64,000 nucleotides of DNA from Actinocrispum wychmicini (lineage in GTDB: Bacteria > Actinomycetota > Actinomycetes > Mycobacteriales > Pseudonocardiaceae). The stretch is taken from positions 248,001-312,000 of the forward strand of contig NZ_SLWS01000003.1 in the NCBI RefSeq assembly GCF_004345645.1, given 5' to 3'. The notes beneath the pieces are model-generated. The model was not told where the DNA came from. It ran no database searches and saw nothing but the letters and a program-made list of their open reading frames with translations. Below are positions 34,572 to 42,532 of the stretch, one piece after another (within the stretch, counting starts at the first letter, position 1; every line of letters begins with the position of its first letter). The position numbers and the translations under genes are program-made.

Positions 34572-36440
34572 GTGAGTTTGTTCAGCCCGACAAGGAGAAA
34601 GACCCGCAGGCTGCTCAGTACGGTGGCGTTCGCGGGCGTGGCGGTGGTGGCCGCGACCGGCGTGTCGTTCACCGCGTGGAACCTCCCGAGCCAGCAGGAC
34701 TGGCAACTGCGGATGGCTCAGGCCGACCAGCCGTCGAAGGGGTGTTTCACCGCCGACTACCCGAGGGTGGCGTGGCGGTCAGCCGCGTGCGCGCCCGCGC
34801 CCAACGTCCCACAGGTACCCAAGCACGGGCCGCCCCCACTGGGGCTGCAGATCGGCAACGGCAACGACGTTTCGGCCCGGGAGAGGCCGGGTGGCGTCCC
34901 GATCAGGAACTCGATCGGCTCGTTCGACTTCGTCGTCGGCGTGACGAGTGAAAGCGGGCAGATCGGGAACGCCGGACCGTCGATCGCCAACGCCTACTCG
35001 TTGCAGCTCAACACCAACTACTTCTTCACCGCGCGCTGCGCCGGCTCGCCGAGCTCGGACTGCCGGGGCTGGCAACAGTTCGTCTTCGCCAACGACGGCG
35101 CCGCCGGAAGCGTGTTCATCCAGTACTGGCTGATCAAGTACAACGCGCCGTGCCCGCCCGGGTGGACCCCGTTCAGCTTCACCGCCGACACCGATATCTA
35201 CTGCTGGAGGAACGACCCGCTCGGTGCGCTCCCCGTGCCTGCCCAGCCGATCACGAACCTGGCCAACCTCAAGCTGTCCGGCCGCGCGGACGGGGCGGGT
35301 GACCGGGTCACCCTGAGCGTGGGCATGTTCTCGTACTCGCTGACCGGGAACGACGCTCTCGGTCTCGGTGTCCCCGGCGGGAAGTGGCTCGACGCGGAGT
35401 TCAACGTGTTCGGCAACGGCGGCAACTCCGGCGGCGGCGGGAAGGCGGAGTTCAACGCCGGCGCCCGGCTCAGGCCGCGGGTGCAGATCATCAACGGGTA
35501 CCCGATTCCGCTGAAGCCGCTGTGCAACGAGTTCGGCTTCGCCGGGGAGACGAACAACCTCAACTTTCCCAACAGTGCGCCCCCGATGACCGGCCCCGCG
35601 CCGTCTCTCGTCTTCAACGAGGACCACGTCTCCGTTCCCACGCTCTTTCCCTGCAACGCGGCGACCGCCGTCGGGGACGTCCATGTGGGTACGGTCGCCG
35701 GCACGACGTACGACTTCCAGGCGACGGGCGACTTCCAGTTGGCCGAATCGGGGCCGGACTTCGAGGTGCAGGAGCGTCAGGTCTCCGGGGCGCCGTCGTG
35801 GCCGAACACGTCGGTGAACCAGGCGGTCGGCACGAGGATGCGCGACACCAGGGTGGTCGTGTGCGCTGGGTCCGTACTCGTGGTGGACGGCAAGCCCTTC
35901 CAGCTCCCGGACGGCCGGTCCGTGACGCTGCCGTCCGGAGTGGGCATCAGCCTGGTCGGCGGCGACTACTACGTCACTGACTCCAGTTACCACACTGTCC
36001 GGATCACGCCGCACAGTGGTTACATGGATGTGTTGGTGGGGATCGATGACTGGCCCGAGGACGTGCGCGGCCTGATCGGCAGCCACAACGACGACCCGGC
36101 GCTGATCGAGGCGCGTGACGGAACTGTGTTCCCGCTGCCCATGTCGTTCGATGACCTGTACAACCGCTTCGGGAACAGTTGGCGGGTCAAGTCGTCCGAC
36201 TCGCTGTTGACGCCGTGCGGGCGGGTGGCCGAACAGGGGAACCCGAAGGTGCCGTTCTTCTCCGCGGACCTTCCCACGGAGATCCGCGCGCGGGCGAAGG
36301 AGACCTGTGTCCAGAACCGTGTCCTGGACGAGTGGCTGGACGGCTGCATGATCGACGTGGCGATGCTCGGCCCGAAGGCCGCGACGACCTTCGTCGGCAC
36401 AGCACCCGCGGTGCTGGACGGAAACAGCAGGAAGCGGTAG
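34572..36440 (+). CDS. Secreted protein with C-terminal von Willebrand factor D-like domain
   Basis: 622 residues from GTG 34572 (GAGGGGAG site). A signal segment (LLSTVAFAGVAVVAATGVSF) is followed by a long extracellular part. From about residue 365 the sequence VGDVHVGTVAGTTYDFQATG marks a vWD-like domain, completed by LIGSHNDDPA and NSWRV. Calcium-type acidic and Gly-rich stretches occur (FGNGGNSGGGGKAEF). Bacterial vWD proteins are poorly studied and may bind surfaces or assemble. The region before the domain (about 90-360) is not recognised. The gene stands alone and ends at a strong terminator. Confidence 0.75.
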   Translation: MSLFSPTRRKTRRLLSTVAFAGVAVVAATGVSFTAWNLPSQQDWQLRMAQADQPSKGCFTADYPRVAWRSAACAPAPNVPQVPKHGPPPLGLQIGNGNDVSARERPGGVPIRNSIGSFDFVVGVTSESGQIGNAGPSIANAYSLQLNTNYFFTARCAGSPSSDCRGWQQFVFANDGAAGSVFIQYWLIKYNAPCPPGWTPFSFTADTDIYCWRNDPLGALPVPAQPITNLANLKLSGRADGAGDRVTLSVGMFSYSLTGNDALGLGVPGGKWLDAEFNVFGNGGNSGGGGKAEFNAGARLRPRVQIINGYPIPLKPLCNEFGFAGETNNLNFPNSAPPMTGPAPSLVFNEDHVSVPTLFPCNAATAVGDVHVGTVAGTTYDFQATGDFQLAESGPDFEVQERQVSGAPSWPNTSVNQAVGTRMRDTRVVVCAGSVLVVDGKPFQLPDGRSVTLPSGVGISLVGGDYYVTDSSYHTVRITPHSGYMDVLVGIDDWPEDVRGLIGSHNDDPALIEARDGTVFPLPMSFDDLYNRFGNSWRVKSSDSLLTPCGRVAEQGNPKVPFFSADLPTEIRARAKETCVQNRVLDEWLDGCMIDVAMLGPKAATTFVGTAPAVLDGNSRKR

Positions 36441-36454
36441 TACGAGGGGAGGGC

Positions 36455-36491
36455 AGCACGTCGTCTGGCCTCGGCCAGACGACGTGCTTTT
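36455..36491 (+). terminator. Strong intrinsic terminator
   Basis: A 16-bp perfect stem (36455-36470 with 36473-36488) has almost no loop and is followed by TTTTC on the plus strand. It lies 15 bp after the vWD gene stop and also 24 bp beyond the stop of the leftward permease gene, so it can serve both. Confidence 0.88.
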
Positions 36492-36515
36492 CGCGCGTTG
36501 GCTCGGTTCGCCGTG

Positions 36516-37529
36516 CTATACCTTCCGCATTTCCTTGCTGAGCAACCACAGCAGGTAACAGCCGCCGATCGCGGCGGTCACGACGCCGACCGGCAGCGCG
36601 ACCGGGGCGAGCAGGACTTGGGCGAGGAGATCGGCGGCGAGGAGGAGCACGGCACCGGTCAGTGCCGCGGGTAGCAGGCCCACAGTCGGCGACCTGAAGA
36701 TTCGGCGGCCGATCTGTGGGGCGGCGAGCGCGATGAAGACGATCGGCCCGGTGACGGCGGTGACTGTGGCGGTGCAGGCGACGGCCGCGAGCATGGCGGT
36801 GAGTCGTACCTGGCCGAGGCGGACACCGGTGGCGACGGCTAGTTCGTCGCCGATGGTGGCCTGGTTGAGCGTTCGGGACAGTACGGTGAAGGTCGTCAAC
36901 AACAGGGCGACGATGATCAATGGCAGGCTCAGGTCATCCCAGCCGAGGCCGTTGAGTGATCCGACGCTCCAGCCGGTCGCGGCGATGGCCACGTCGTGGT
37001 CCGCGCGCAGCACGATCCAGTTGTTGACCGCGGTGAGGATGGCGTTGACGGCGATCCCGATGACCACAAGCCGGACCCGGTCCAGACCGCCCCGCAGCGA
37101 CAGCAAGTAGACCGCCGCGGCGGTGAGGACGGCGCCGGCCAAGGCCGCGGTTGTGAGCAGCCACGAGGTCGCTCCGGTGCTGGTGAGCACGAGCAACGCA
37201 CCTGTGTAGGCGCCCGCGTCGACGCCGAGTACGTCTGGGCTGCCGAGCGGGTTACGGGCCACGTGCTGGATCACGGCCCCGGCCAGGGCCAGGGCGGCGC
37301 CGAACGCGAGCGCCGCGACGACTCGCGGCAGCCGCCACGTCACGACGATGCGGACCGAATCACCTCGGCCCACCAAGCTGTCGACCACCTCGGCCGGCGA
37401 CAACCACGTGGCCCCCTGGCAGAGACCCACGAGCACGAGCGCCGCCGCGAGCAGGCCCAGCGCCACGGTCGCGTACAACGTCCGGTGCTCGAACCGGACC
37501 GAGACCGGGCCGCTGCGTAACACGATCAC
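36516..37529 (-). CDS. Siderophore ABC permease, FecCD family (second permease)
   Basis: A 337-residue FecCD permease starting at GTG 37529, overlapping the first permease stop (GTGA). Family motifs are WRLPRVVAALAFGAALALAG, QHVARNPLGSPDVLGVDAGA and GPIVFIALAAPQIGRRIF. With the first permease it should form a heterodimeric channel, as in FepD/FepG. No ATPase gene follows; the operon ends here at the 36455-36491 hairpin. Confidence 0.9.
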   Translation of the reverse strand: MIVLRSGPVSVRFEHRTLYATVALGLLAAALVLVGLCQGATWLSPAEVVDSLVGRGDSVRIVVTWRLPRVVAALAFGAALALAGAVIQHVARNPLGSPDVLGVDAGAYTGALLVLTSTGATSWLLTTAALAGAVLTAAAVYLLSLRGGLDRVRLVVIGIAVNAILTAVNNWIVLRADHDVAIAATGWSVGSLNGLGWDDLSLPLIIVALLLTTFTVLSRTLNQATIGDELAVATGVRLGQVRLTAMLAAVACTATVTAVTGPIVFIALAAPQIGRRIFRSPTVGLLPAALTGAVLLLAADLLAQVLLAPVALPVGVVTAAIGGCYLLWLLSKEMRKV

Positions 37530-38485
37530 AGCGGGGCCGCCCCTCGTCGGCGTACCACCCAGATCAGCACCGGCCCGCCGAGCACCGCGGTCACGATGGA
37601 CACCGGCACCTCGCCGGTCGGCAACAGCACTCGCGACAGGACATCGGACACCAGCACCAGAAGCGGGCCGAGGGCGATGCTGAACGCCATCAGCCACGGA
37701 ATCGACGAGCCGGCCAGGCGGCGCGCCAGGTGCGGCACGATCAGCCCGACGAACACGATCGGCCCGGCCACCGCGGTCGCCGCACCGGCGGACACGGTCA
37801 CCAAGACCAGCACGGCGAACCGTGCCCGTGCCACGTGGACACCGAGCGCGCGTGCGACGTCGTCGCCGAGGGTGAGCGTGGACAGTTGTCGGGTCACGGC
37901 CGCGGCACCGACGAGCGCGACGGCGATCACCACGAGTGGCACGGTCAGCGGGACCTGTTCCCGTCCGGCGAGCGAACCGCCCGACCAGAACCGGAACCGG
38001 TCGAACGCGTCCGGGAACGTCAGCCGGAAGCCCAGCGAGATCCCGGTGAGGACCGCAGTGAGCGCGACGCCGGCCAGCAACAGCCGCAGCGGTGAGTTCC
38101 TTCCGACCGCGTACACGAGCGCGGCGGCGGCACCCGCGCCCACGACGGCCAACACCAGTTGCGCGTACTGGGATCCGGCCGACCCGAGCACCGTGCCCAC
38201 TGTGATGGCGAACCCGGCGCCCGACGTCACGCCCAGAATCCCCGGTTCGGCGAGATGGTTGCGGGTCATCGTCTGCAACAGCGCGCCGCCCGCGGCAAGC
38301 GCCGCACCGACCGCGACCGCCAGGATCATCCGCGGCATCCGTACGGTGCGAACGATCAGATCGGCATCGTCCATTCGGGGTGAAACCAGTGTTCGCCATA
38401 CCACGTTCGGTGAAATGGCCTGCGCGCCGAATCCCATACTGACCACGGCGGCGACGGCGACGAGCACGACGCACCCCGCGAGCAT
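37526..38485 (-). CDS. Siderophore ABC permease, FecCD family (first permease)
   Basis: 319 residues from ATG 38485, 7 bp after the flavoreductase stop with AGAGG in between. Motifs are VRMPRMILAVAVGAALAAGG, TRNHLAEPGILGVTSGAGF and GPIVFVGLIVPHLARRL. It pairs with the second permease to import a ferric siderophore. The start could also be an upstream TTG within the previous gene's end. Confidence 0.9.
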   Translation of the reverse strand: MLAGCVVLVAVAAVVSMGFGAQAISPNVVWRTLVSPRMDDADLIVRTVRMPRMILAVAVGAALAAGGALLQTMTRNHLAEPGILGVTSGAGFAITVGTVLGSAGSQYAQLVLAVVGAGAAAALVYAVGRNSPLRLLLAGVALTAVLTGISLGFRLTFPDAFDRFRFWSGGSLAGREQVPLTVPLVVIAVALVGAAAVTRQLSTLTLGDDVARALGVHVARARFAVLVLVTVSAGAATAVAGPIVFVGLIVPHLARRLAGSSIPWLMAFSIALGPLLVLVSDVLSRVLLPTGEVPVSIVTAVLGGPVLIWVVRRRGAAPL

Positions 38486-38492
38486 CGCGCCT

Positions 38493-39299
38493 CTACTCGC
38501 GTTCAAGCCCGACGACTCCGCGTTTCCAGTAACCGGTGATCGACGCCAGGTCCTGCGGCCACGACCGCAACGGCTTGATGTCGGCCGCCTCGCCCGCCGC
38601 GAACAGGAATGTGTCCGCCGGCAAGTCCAGTTCGGACACTGTCTTCGCCAATGCGGACCGCGTGCCGTCACGCACCAACCGGATGATCTCGACGCCGTCG
38701 CGTGATGGCAACGGATAGTCGTGCTCGACCGCGTCATCCGTCTCGACCACGAGGTGGACCGAAGGACCGGCCGGCGCGTCCTCCAGCCAGCGCGCCGCCG
38801 CCGGAAGGCCCGTGGAATCCACGGCGAGCACGTAGTGCTGATGGGTGTACGGGAACGCCTTCCCACCTGGCGGTCCGGCGACCGTCACCTCCTCGCCGAC
38901 TTCGGCGGTCCGCGCCCACTCCGCCGCGATCCCGCCTTCGTGCAGGACGACATCGAGGATGAGGCTCTGGTAGGCGTACCGGCGGACCGTGTACTCGCGG
39001 GTCCGTGGGAACGGGTGTGGCCAGTCGAGCTGCTGGCGGTCGTTGGGCACCGGCCGGCGCCAGGTGCCGTCCTGGTCCGGGAAGACGATCTTGACGTGGT
39101 CGTCGGCCTGGTAGGAGTGGAACCCGGCGACGTCCGGGCCGCCGAGGGTGAGCCGCAGCATCAACGGGTTCAGCACCTCGCGGGCCACGATCGGCACCGA
39201 CCGCACGCCGATCGGGTAGGCGATCCGGACCGCGCCGGTGCCGGTCCGCTGGTGCCGCGCGACCCGGTCGGCGAAGTCGGGGTGCAGGGTCCTGGTCAT
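38493..39299 (-). CDS. Siderophore-interacting protein (FAD-binding ferric reductase, ViuB type)
   Basis: 268 residues from ATG 39299, overlapping the binding-protein stop (ATGA). The FAD-binding barrel has RTREYTVRRYAYQSLILDVV (the R-x-Y-S/T-type flavin motif), and the NAD(P)H-binding SIP domain ends with FLFAAGEAADIKPLRSW and YWKRGV. It reduces Fe(III)-siderophore in the cytoplasm to release iron. It lies between the binding protein and the permeases in one leftward operon controlled by an iron box. Confidence 0.93.
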   Translation of the reverse strand: MTRTLHPDFADRVARHQRTGTGAVRIAYPIGVRSVPIVAREVLNPLMLRLTLGGPDVAGFHSYQADDHVKIVFPDQDGTWRRPVPNDRQQLDWPHPFPRTREYTVRRYAYQSLILDVVLHEGGIAAEWARTAEVGEEVTVAGPPGGKAFPYTHQHYVLAVDSTGLPAAARWLEDAPAGPSVHLVVETDDAVEHDYPLPSRDGVEIIRLVRDGTRSALAKTVSELDLPADTFLFAAGEAADIKPLRSWPQDLASITGYWKRGVVGLERE

Positions 39300-40285
39300 C
39301 GGGTCAGCAGCGGCGCGAGGGCCTGGTCGAGCGAGTCCAAGGTGGACATCGCGGAGGCGTACGTGGACGCCTGGGTGTAGCGGATCGGGAACACCCGGCC
39401 GGCCTTGACCGCGGGCAGGTTCGTCCACAGTGGAGATTCGAGGACGTGTTTCACCGACGCGCCGGGGGTGCCGTCCGGGTCCAGGGTGTACGTGATCGCG
39501 TCGGCCTGGCCGAGGCTCGCCGGCAGCTCCTCGATCGAGGAGTACTCGGACACGCTCTCCGAACCCGGGCCCTTCTTCTTGACCTCGCCGTAGTACTTCA
39601 CGCCGACGTCGCCGGCCACGTTCGTGCCCCACGACCCGGCGAACTCGCGCTGGAAGTTGCCCGCGGACGCGTCGCCGTACCCGCCGACATGCCCGAACTT
39701 CAAGTCCCGCAACGCGTTCGTGTACTTGGCTGCGAGGTCCGCGGCTTTCTTGTCGTACGCCGCCTTCGCCCGGTCGAAGTCCTGCGCGCGGCCGGCGGCG
39801 TCCGCCTGCCGACGGGACTGTTCGCGCCATTCGAAGGGCGCGTTCGGTCCGATCGCGACGACCGGCGCGATGGACTGCAGGCGCTTCATGTCGATGTCCG
39901 CGAGCACCGGCTTGGGCACGCCGATGACGATCAGGTCCGGTTTGGCCGACGCGATGGCCTCGTAGTTGGTCTCCTTGGCGAGTTCGCCGGCGACCTTGGC
40001 CATCCCGTCGTACGTCGCGCGGTGCTCGGGGCTCATCATCGCCAGGCCGCGTTTCCACGAGGAGATGCCGACGAGCGCGGCACCGGACTCGATGAGCACG
40101 GGCACCGCGTAGCCGGTGGCGATCACGCGTTTCGGATCGGCCGGGACGGTGATGGCGCCGTTGTCGGCGTTCACCACGCGGGTGGCACCACCGGACGTGG
40201 CGTTGTCGGCGTTGGCGGCGCATCCCGACGCCAGGACGAGCGCGACGGCCAGAACGGCCAGGCGCGGCGGATGGCTAACCGGCAT
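39296..40285 (-). CDS. Ferric siderophore-binding lipoprotein (FepB/FecB type)
   Basis: 329 residues with lipobox LVLASGCAA. PADPKRVIATGYAVPVLIES and KPDLIVIGVPK are typical of iron-siderophore binding proteins. The first gene of the uptake operon; an iron-box-like sequence lies 50 bp upstream. It should bind a ferric siderophore at the outer membrane face. It is only distantly related to the lipoprotein at 22649, so the two uptake systems probably serve different chelators. Confidence 0.9.
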   Translation of the reverse strand: MPVSHPPRLAVLAVALVLASGCAANADNATSGGATRVVNADNGAITVPADPKRVIATGYAVPVLIESGAALVGISSWKRGLAMMSPEHRATYDGMAKVAGELAKETNYEAIASAKPDLIVIGVPKPVLADIDMKRLQSIAPVVAIGPNAPFEWREQSRRQADAAGRAQDFDRAKAAYDKKAADLAAKYTNALRDLKFGHVGGYGDASAGNFQREFAGSWGTNVAGDVGVKYYGEVKKKGPGSESVSEYSSIEELPASLGQADAITYTLDPDGTPGASVKHVLESPLWTNLPAVKAGRVFPIRYTQASTYASAMSTLDSLDQALAPLLTR

Positions 40286-40334
40286 TGAGCGTGTTCCTCC
40301 AGGTCAAAGGGCCGAGCAAGGGCCCGACACAGAC

Positions 40335-40353
40335 TTAGGTTAGCCTTGCCATG
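40335..40353. promoter_or_regulatory. Iron box (IdeR/DmdR-type operator)
   Basis: TTAGGTTAGCCTTGCCATG at 40335-40353 matches the actinobacterial iron-box consensus TTAGGTTAGSCTAACCTAA at about 14 of 19 positions, with the first half-site complete. It is between the leftward uptake operon and the rightward AraC gene, so iron-loaded repressor can shut both. Confidence 0.75.
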
Positions 40354-40383
40354 CCTTGTTGGATGTCGATGAGAGGTCACCTG

Positions 40384-41187
40384 ATGCGGACCACAGGCCA
40401 CCTTGGGCCGGACCCGGTGGTGTGCGAGGAGTACGGCTACGGCCTCGGCACCCACGGCGGGATCCTGGTCCTGGTGTACCGCTGCGACGGCCGGATCGAC
40501 TTCGGCGAGAGCCGGGAGGACTTCCTGCACCAGTTGTACTGGTCCCCGGACGGTGTGCTGGCGACCGTCGGCGGGTTCGTCGCCGGCCGCGAGGCGTTCT
40601 GGGCACGACGGGCCGTCACGCACGAGGTCGCCGCGGCGGGCGCGCGCACGGTCTACCGGGTGTGCCTGCGGGAAGTGCCGCCCGCACTGCGGGACCTGAA
40701 AGCCGGTGCGGTGTCGATCGCGCCGGCCGCGGCCAGGCTGCTGGAGTCCATCGCGCGGGACGGAGTGGCCGAGCCGGAGGCGCTGGCCGCCCGCACGCGG
40801 ATCATGAACGGTGTCGCTGTGTCCGGCGCCGGGTTCGTCGACCATCACGCGGCCGGTGCGGGGTTCGCGATGACCATCGCCCGCGCGCTGACCCGCGACC
40901 CCAGCGACCGGACCATGTTGGACCAGTGGGCCGGCCGGCTGCACACCAGCGTGAAGACGTTGCAACGGGACTTCGAGCGCGAGTTCGGCATGTCGTACTC
41001 GCGGTGGCGGACCCTGGCGCGACTGCGGGCCGCCCGCGCGCTGCTGGCGTTCCATCCGGTGAACCAGGTGGCGCATCGCGTCGGCTACGCCAACCCGTCC
41101 GCGTTCGTCGCCGCGTTCGCCAAGGAGTTCGGCCGCACACCCGGCGATTTCCAGGCCACGTTTCTATTGACACGACGTTTCTGGTGA
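40384..41187 (+). CDS. AraC-family regulator of siderophore uptake
   Basis: 267 residues from ATG 40384 (AGAGGT upstream; ATGs at 40351, 40363 and 40369 are also in frame). N-terminal cupin-like sensor, C-terminal AraC HTH pair: WAGRLHTSVKTLQRDFEREF and VAHRVGYANPSAFVAAFAKE. The position, divergent from a siderophore uptake operon across an iron box, fits activators that sense the returning siderophore. It could also regulate the exporter or hybrid synthase downstream. Confidence 0.88.
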   Translation: MRTTGHLGPDPVVCEEYGYGLGTHGGILVLVYRCDGRIDFGESREDFLHQLYWSPDGVLATVGGFVAGREAFWARRAVTHEVAAAGARTVYRVCLREVPPALRDLKAGAVSIAPAAARLLESIARDGVAEPEALAARTRIMNGVAVSGAGFVDHHAAGAGFAMTIARALTRDPSDRTMLDQWAGRLHTSVKTLQRDFEREFGMSYSRWRTLARLRAARALLAFHPVNQVAHRVGYANPSAFVAAFAKEFGRTPGDFQATFLLTRRFW

Positions 41188-41308
41188 CACGAACGGCTTA
41201 GGGGCGGCGTCCCGGGTCGGTCAGGAAAGATTCCCGGAACTGTGGGAAAGTTCGCCCTGCCACTGTGTGTGCCGGCCCGTGTACGTTGGGCGGCCAGGGG
41301 GTGAAACT

Positions 41309-42532
41309 GTGGTCGCCGACCGGTTTCGGGTAGTGGCGGGAGCCTACGCCGTTTCGTCGTACGGCAGTTACCTCAACCTGGTCGCCCTGAACCTGTTGGT
41401 TTACCAGACCACTGGGAACGCGTTCGATCTCGGCCTGTTCATGGTCGTGCGGCTGTTGTCCGGCGTCGCCGCCGGTGTGGTGGCCCCGGCCATGGTCGGC
41501 CGATTCACGCACAAGCAGGTGATGCTGTGGGCCAACGTGGCCCAGGGCGCGCTTCTCGTGCTTTTGGTGCTGTGGCCGCACACGGCGGTGTTGTTCGCCG
41601 TCGCCGCCGCGAACGGGTGTGGCACGACATTGTTCCTGGTCGCCTTGCGGAGCACGATTCCCGACCTGGTCGGGCCGGCACGGACGAGTTCGGCGAACTC
41701 ACTGGTGATCACCTGCCGGTCGGTGGCGATGGTAGGTGGATTCGCGTCGGCCGGGATTGTCGTCTCCACATTGGGGTTCAACGCGGCATTTCTGGTGGAC
41801 GCGGCGACGTTCGGTGTCTGCGCGGTCGCCGTGGCCTGGTTGCGTGTGCCCGCAAGGAAAGACGAACCGGCAGGCGCGGTGGGAACGCCGTCGAAGCGAG
41901 GCGCCTGGTTGCTGCGACTCGGATCCACGCTGATCATCATGCTGTGCCTCCGGGCGCTCGACGGATTCGGTTCGTCCTCGCACAATGTGGCGTTGCCGGT
42001 GTATTCCGCGGCATGGGATCAAGCGCGGCCAAGCCTGTTCGCCAGCATCGCCTTGGCGTCGTGGGCGTTGGGCACCATTGTGGCCCAGGTGGCGATGCGG
42101 TTGTCCCGGCGGCAGTTCGGTGCGCGCGCCTTCACATTCGGCACGATCATGATGTCGAGCGCCTTTATCCTGACGTTCGCCGGATTTCCCATGGCTGTCA
42201 CCGCGGTGATCGCGTTGGTCGCCGGGTGCGCGGACGGATTCACTGAACTGTCGTACACGACCTACCTGCAAGCTTTTGACGGAACCGTGCGCGACCGTCT
42301 CTTCGGGCTGTCCGCGGTGGGGGAGAACTTCGGTTTCGGCCTCGGCATGATCATCAACGCGGTCCTGCTGGAGCACCTGCCGCCGTTCCCGGTGGTCGCG
42401 ATCTCCCATGGCGTCGTCATTCCGATCGGACTGGTGGTGCTGGCATTCCTGATCTGGACGAGGGGAGGGGATCGGCGTGTCGGATCGGGCCATCGCGATC
42501 ATCGGAATGGCGTTCAGGTTCCCGGGAGCTGA
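41309..42532 (+). CDS. MFS exporter (DHA3/MefA-like)
   Basis: 407 residues, about 12 helices, from GTG 41309 (AGGGGG upstream). SSYGSYLNLVALNLLVYQTT and the fold resemble DHA3-family macrolide and siderophore exporters. Its 3' end overlaps the hybrid synthase gene by 56 bp, so the two are co-transcribed, and it very likely exports that product. In siderophore clusters this family often secretes the siderophore. Confidence 0.85.
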   Translation: MVADRFRVVAGAYAVSSYGSYLNLVALNLLVYQTTGNAFDLGLFMVVRLLSGVAAGVVAPAMVGRFTHKQVMLWANVAQGALLVLLVLWPHTAVLFAVAAANGCGTTLFLVALRSTIPDLVGPARTSSANSLVITCRSVAMVGGFASAGIVVSTLGFNAAFLVDAATFGVCAVAVAWLRVPARKDEPAGAVGTPSKRGAWLLRLGSTLIIMLCLRALDGFGSSSHNVALPVYSAAWDQARPSLFASIALASWALGTIVAQVAMRLSRRQFGARAFTFGTIMMSSAFILTFAGFPMAVTAVIALVAGCADGFTELSYTTYLQAFDGTVRDRLFGLSAVGENFGFGLGMIINAVLLEHLPPFPVVAISHGVVIPIGLVVLAFLIWTRGGDRRVGSGHRDHRNGVQVPGS

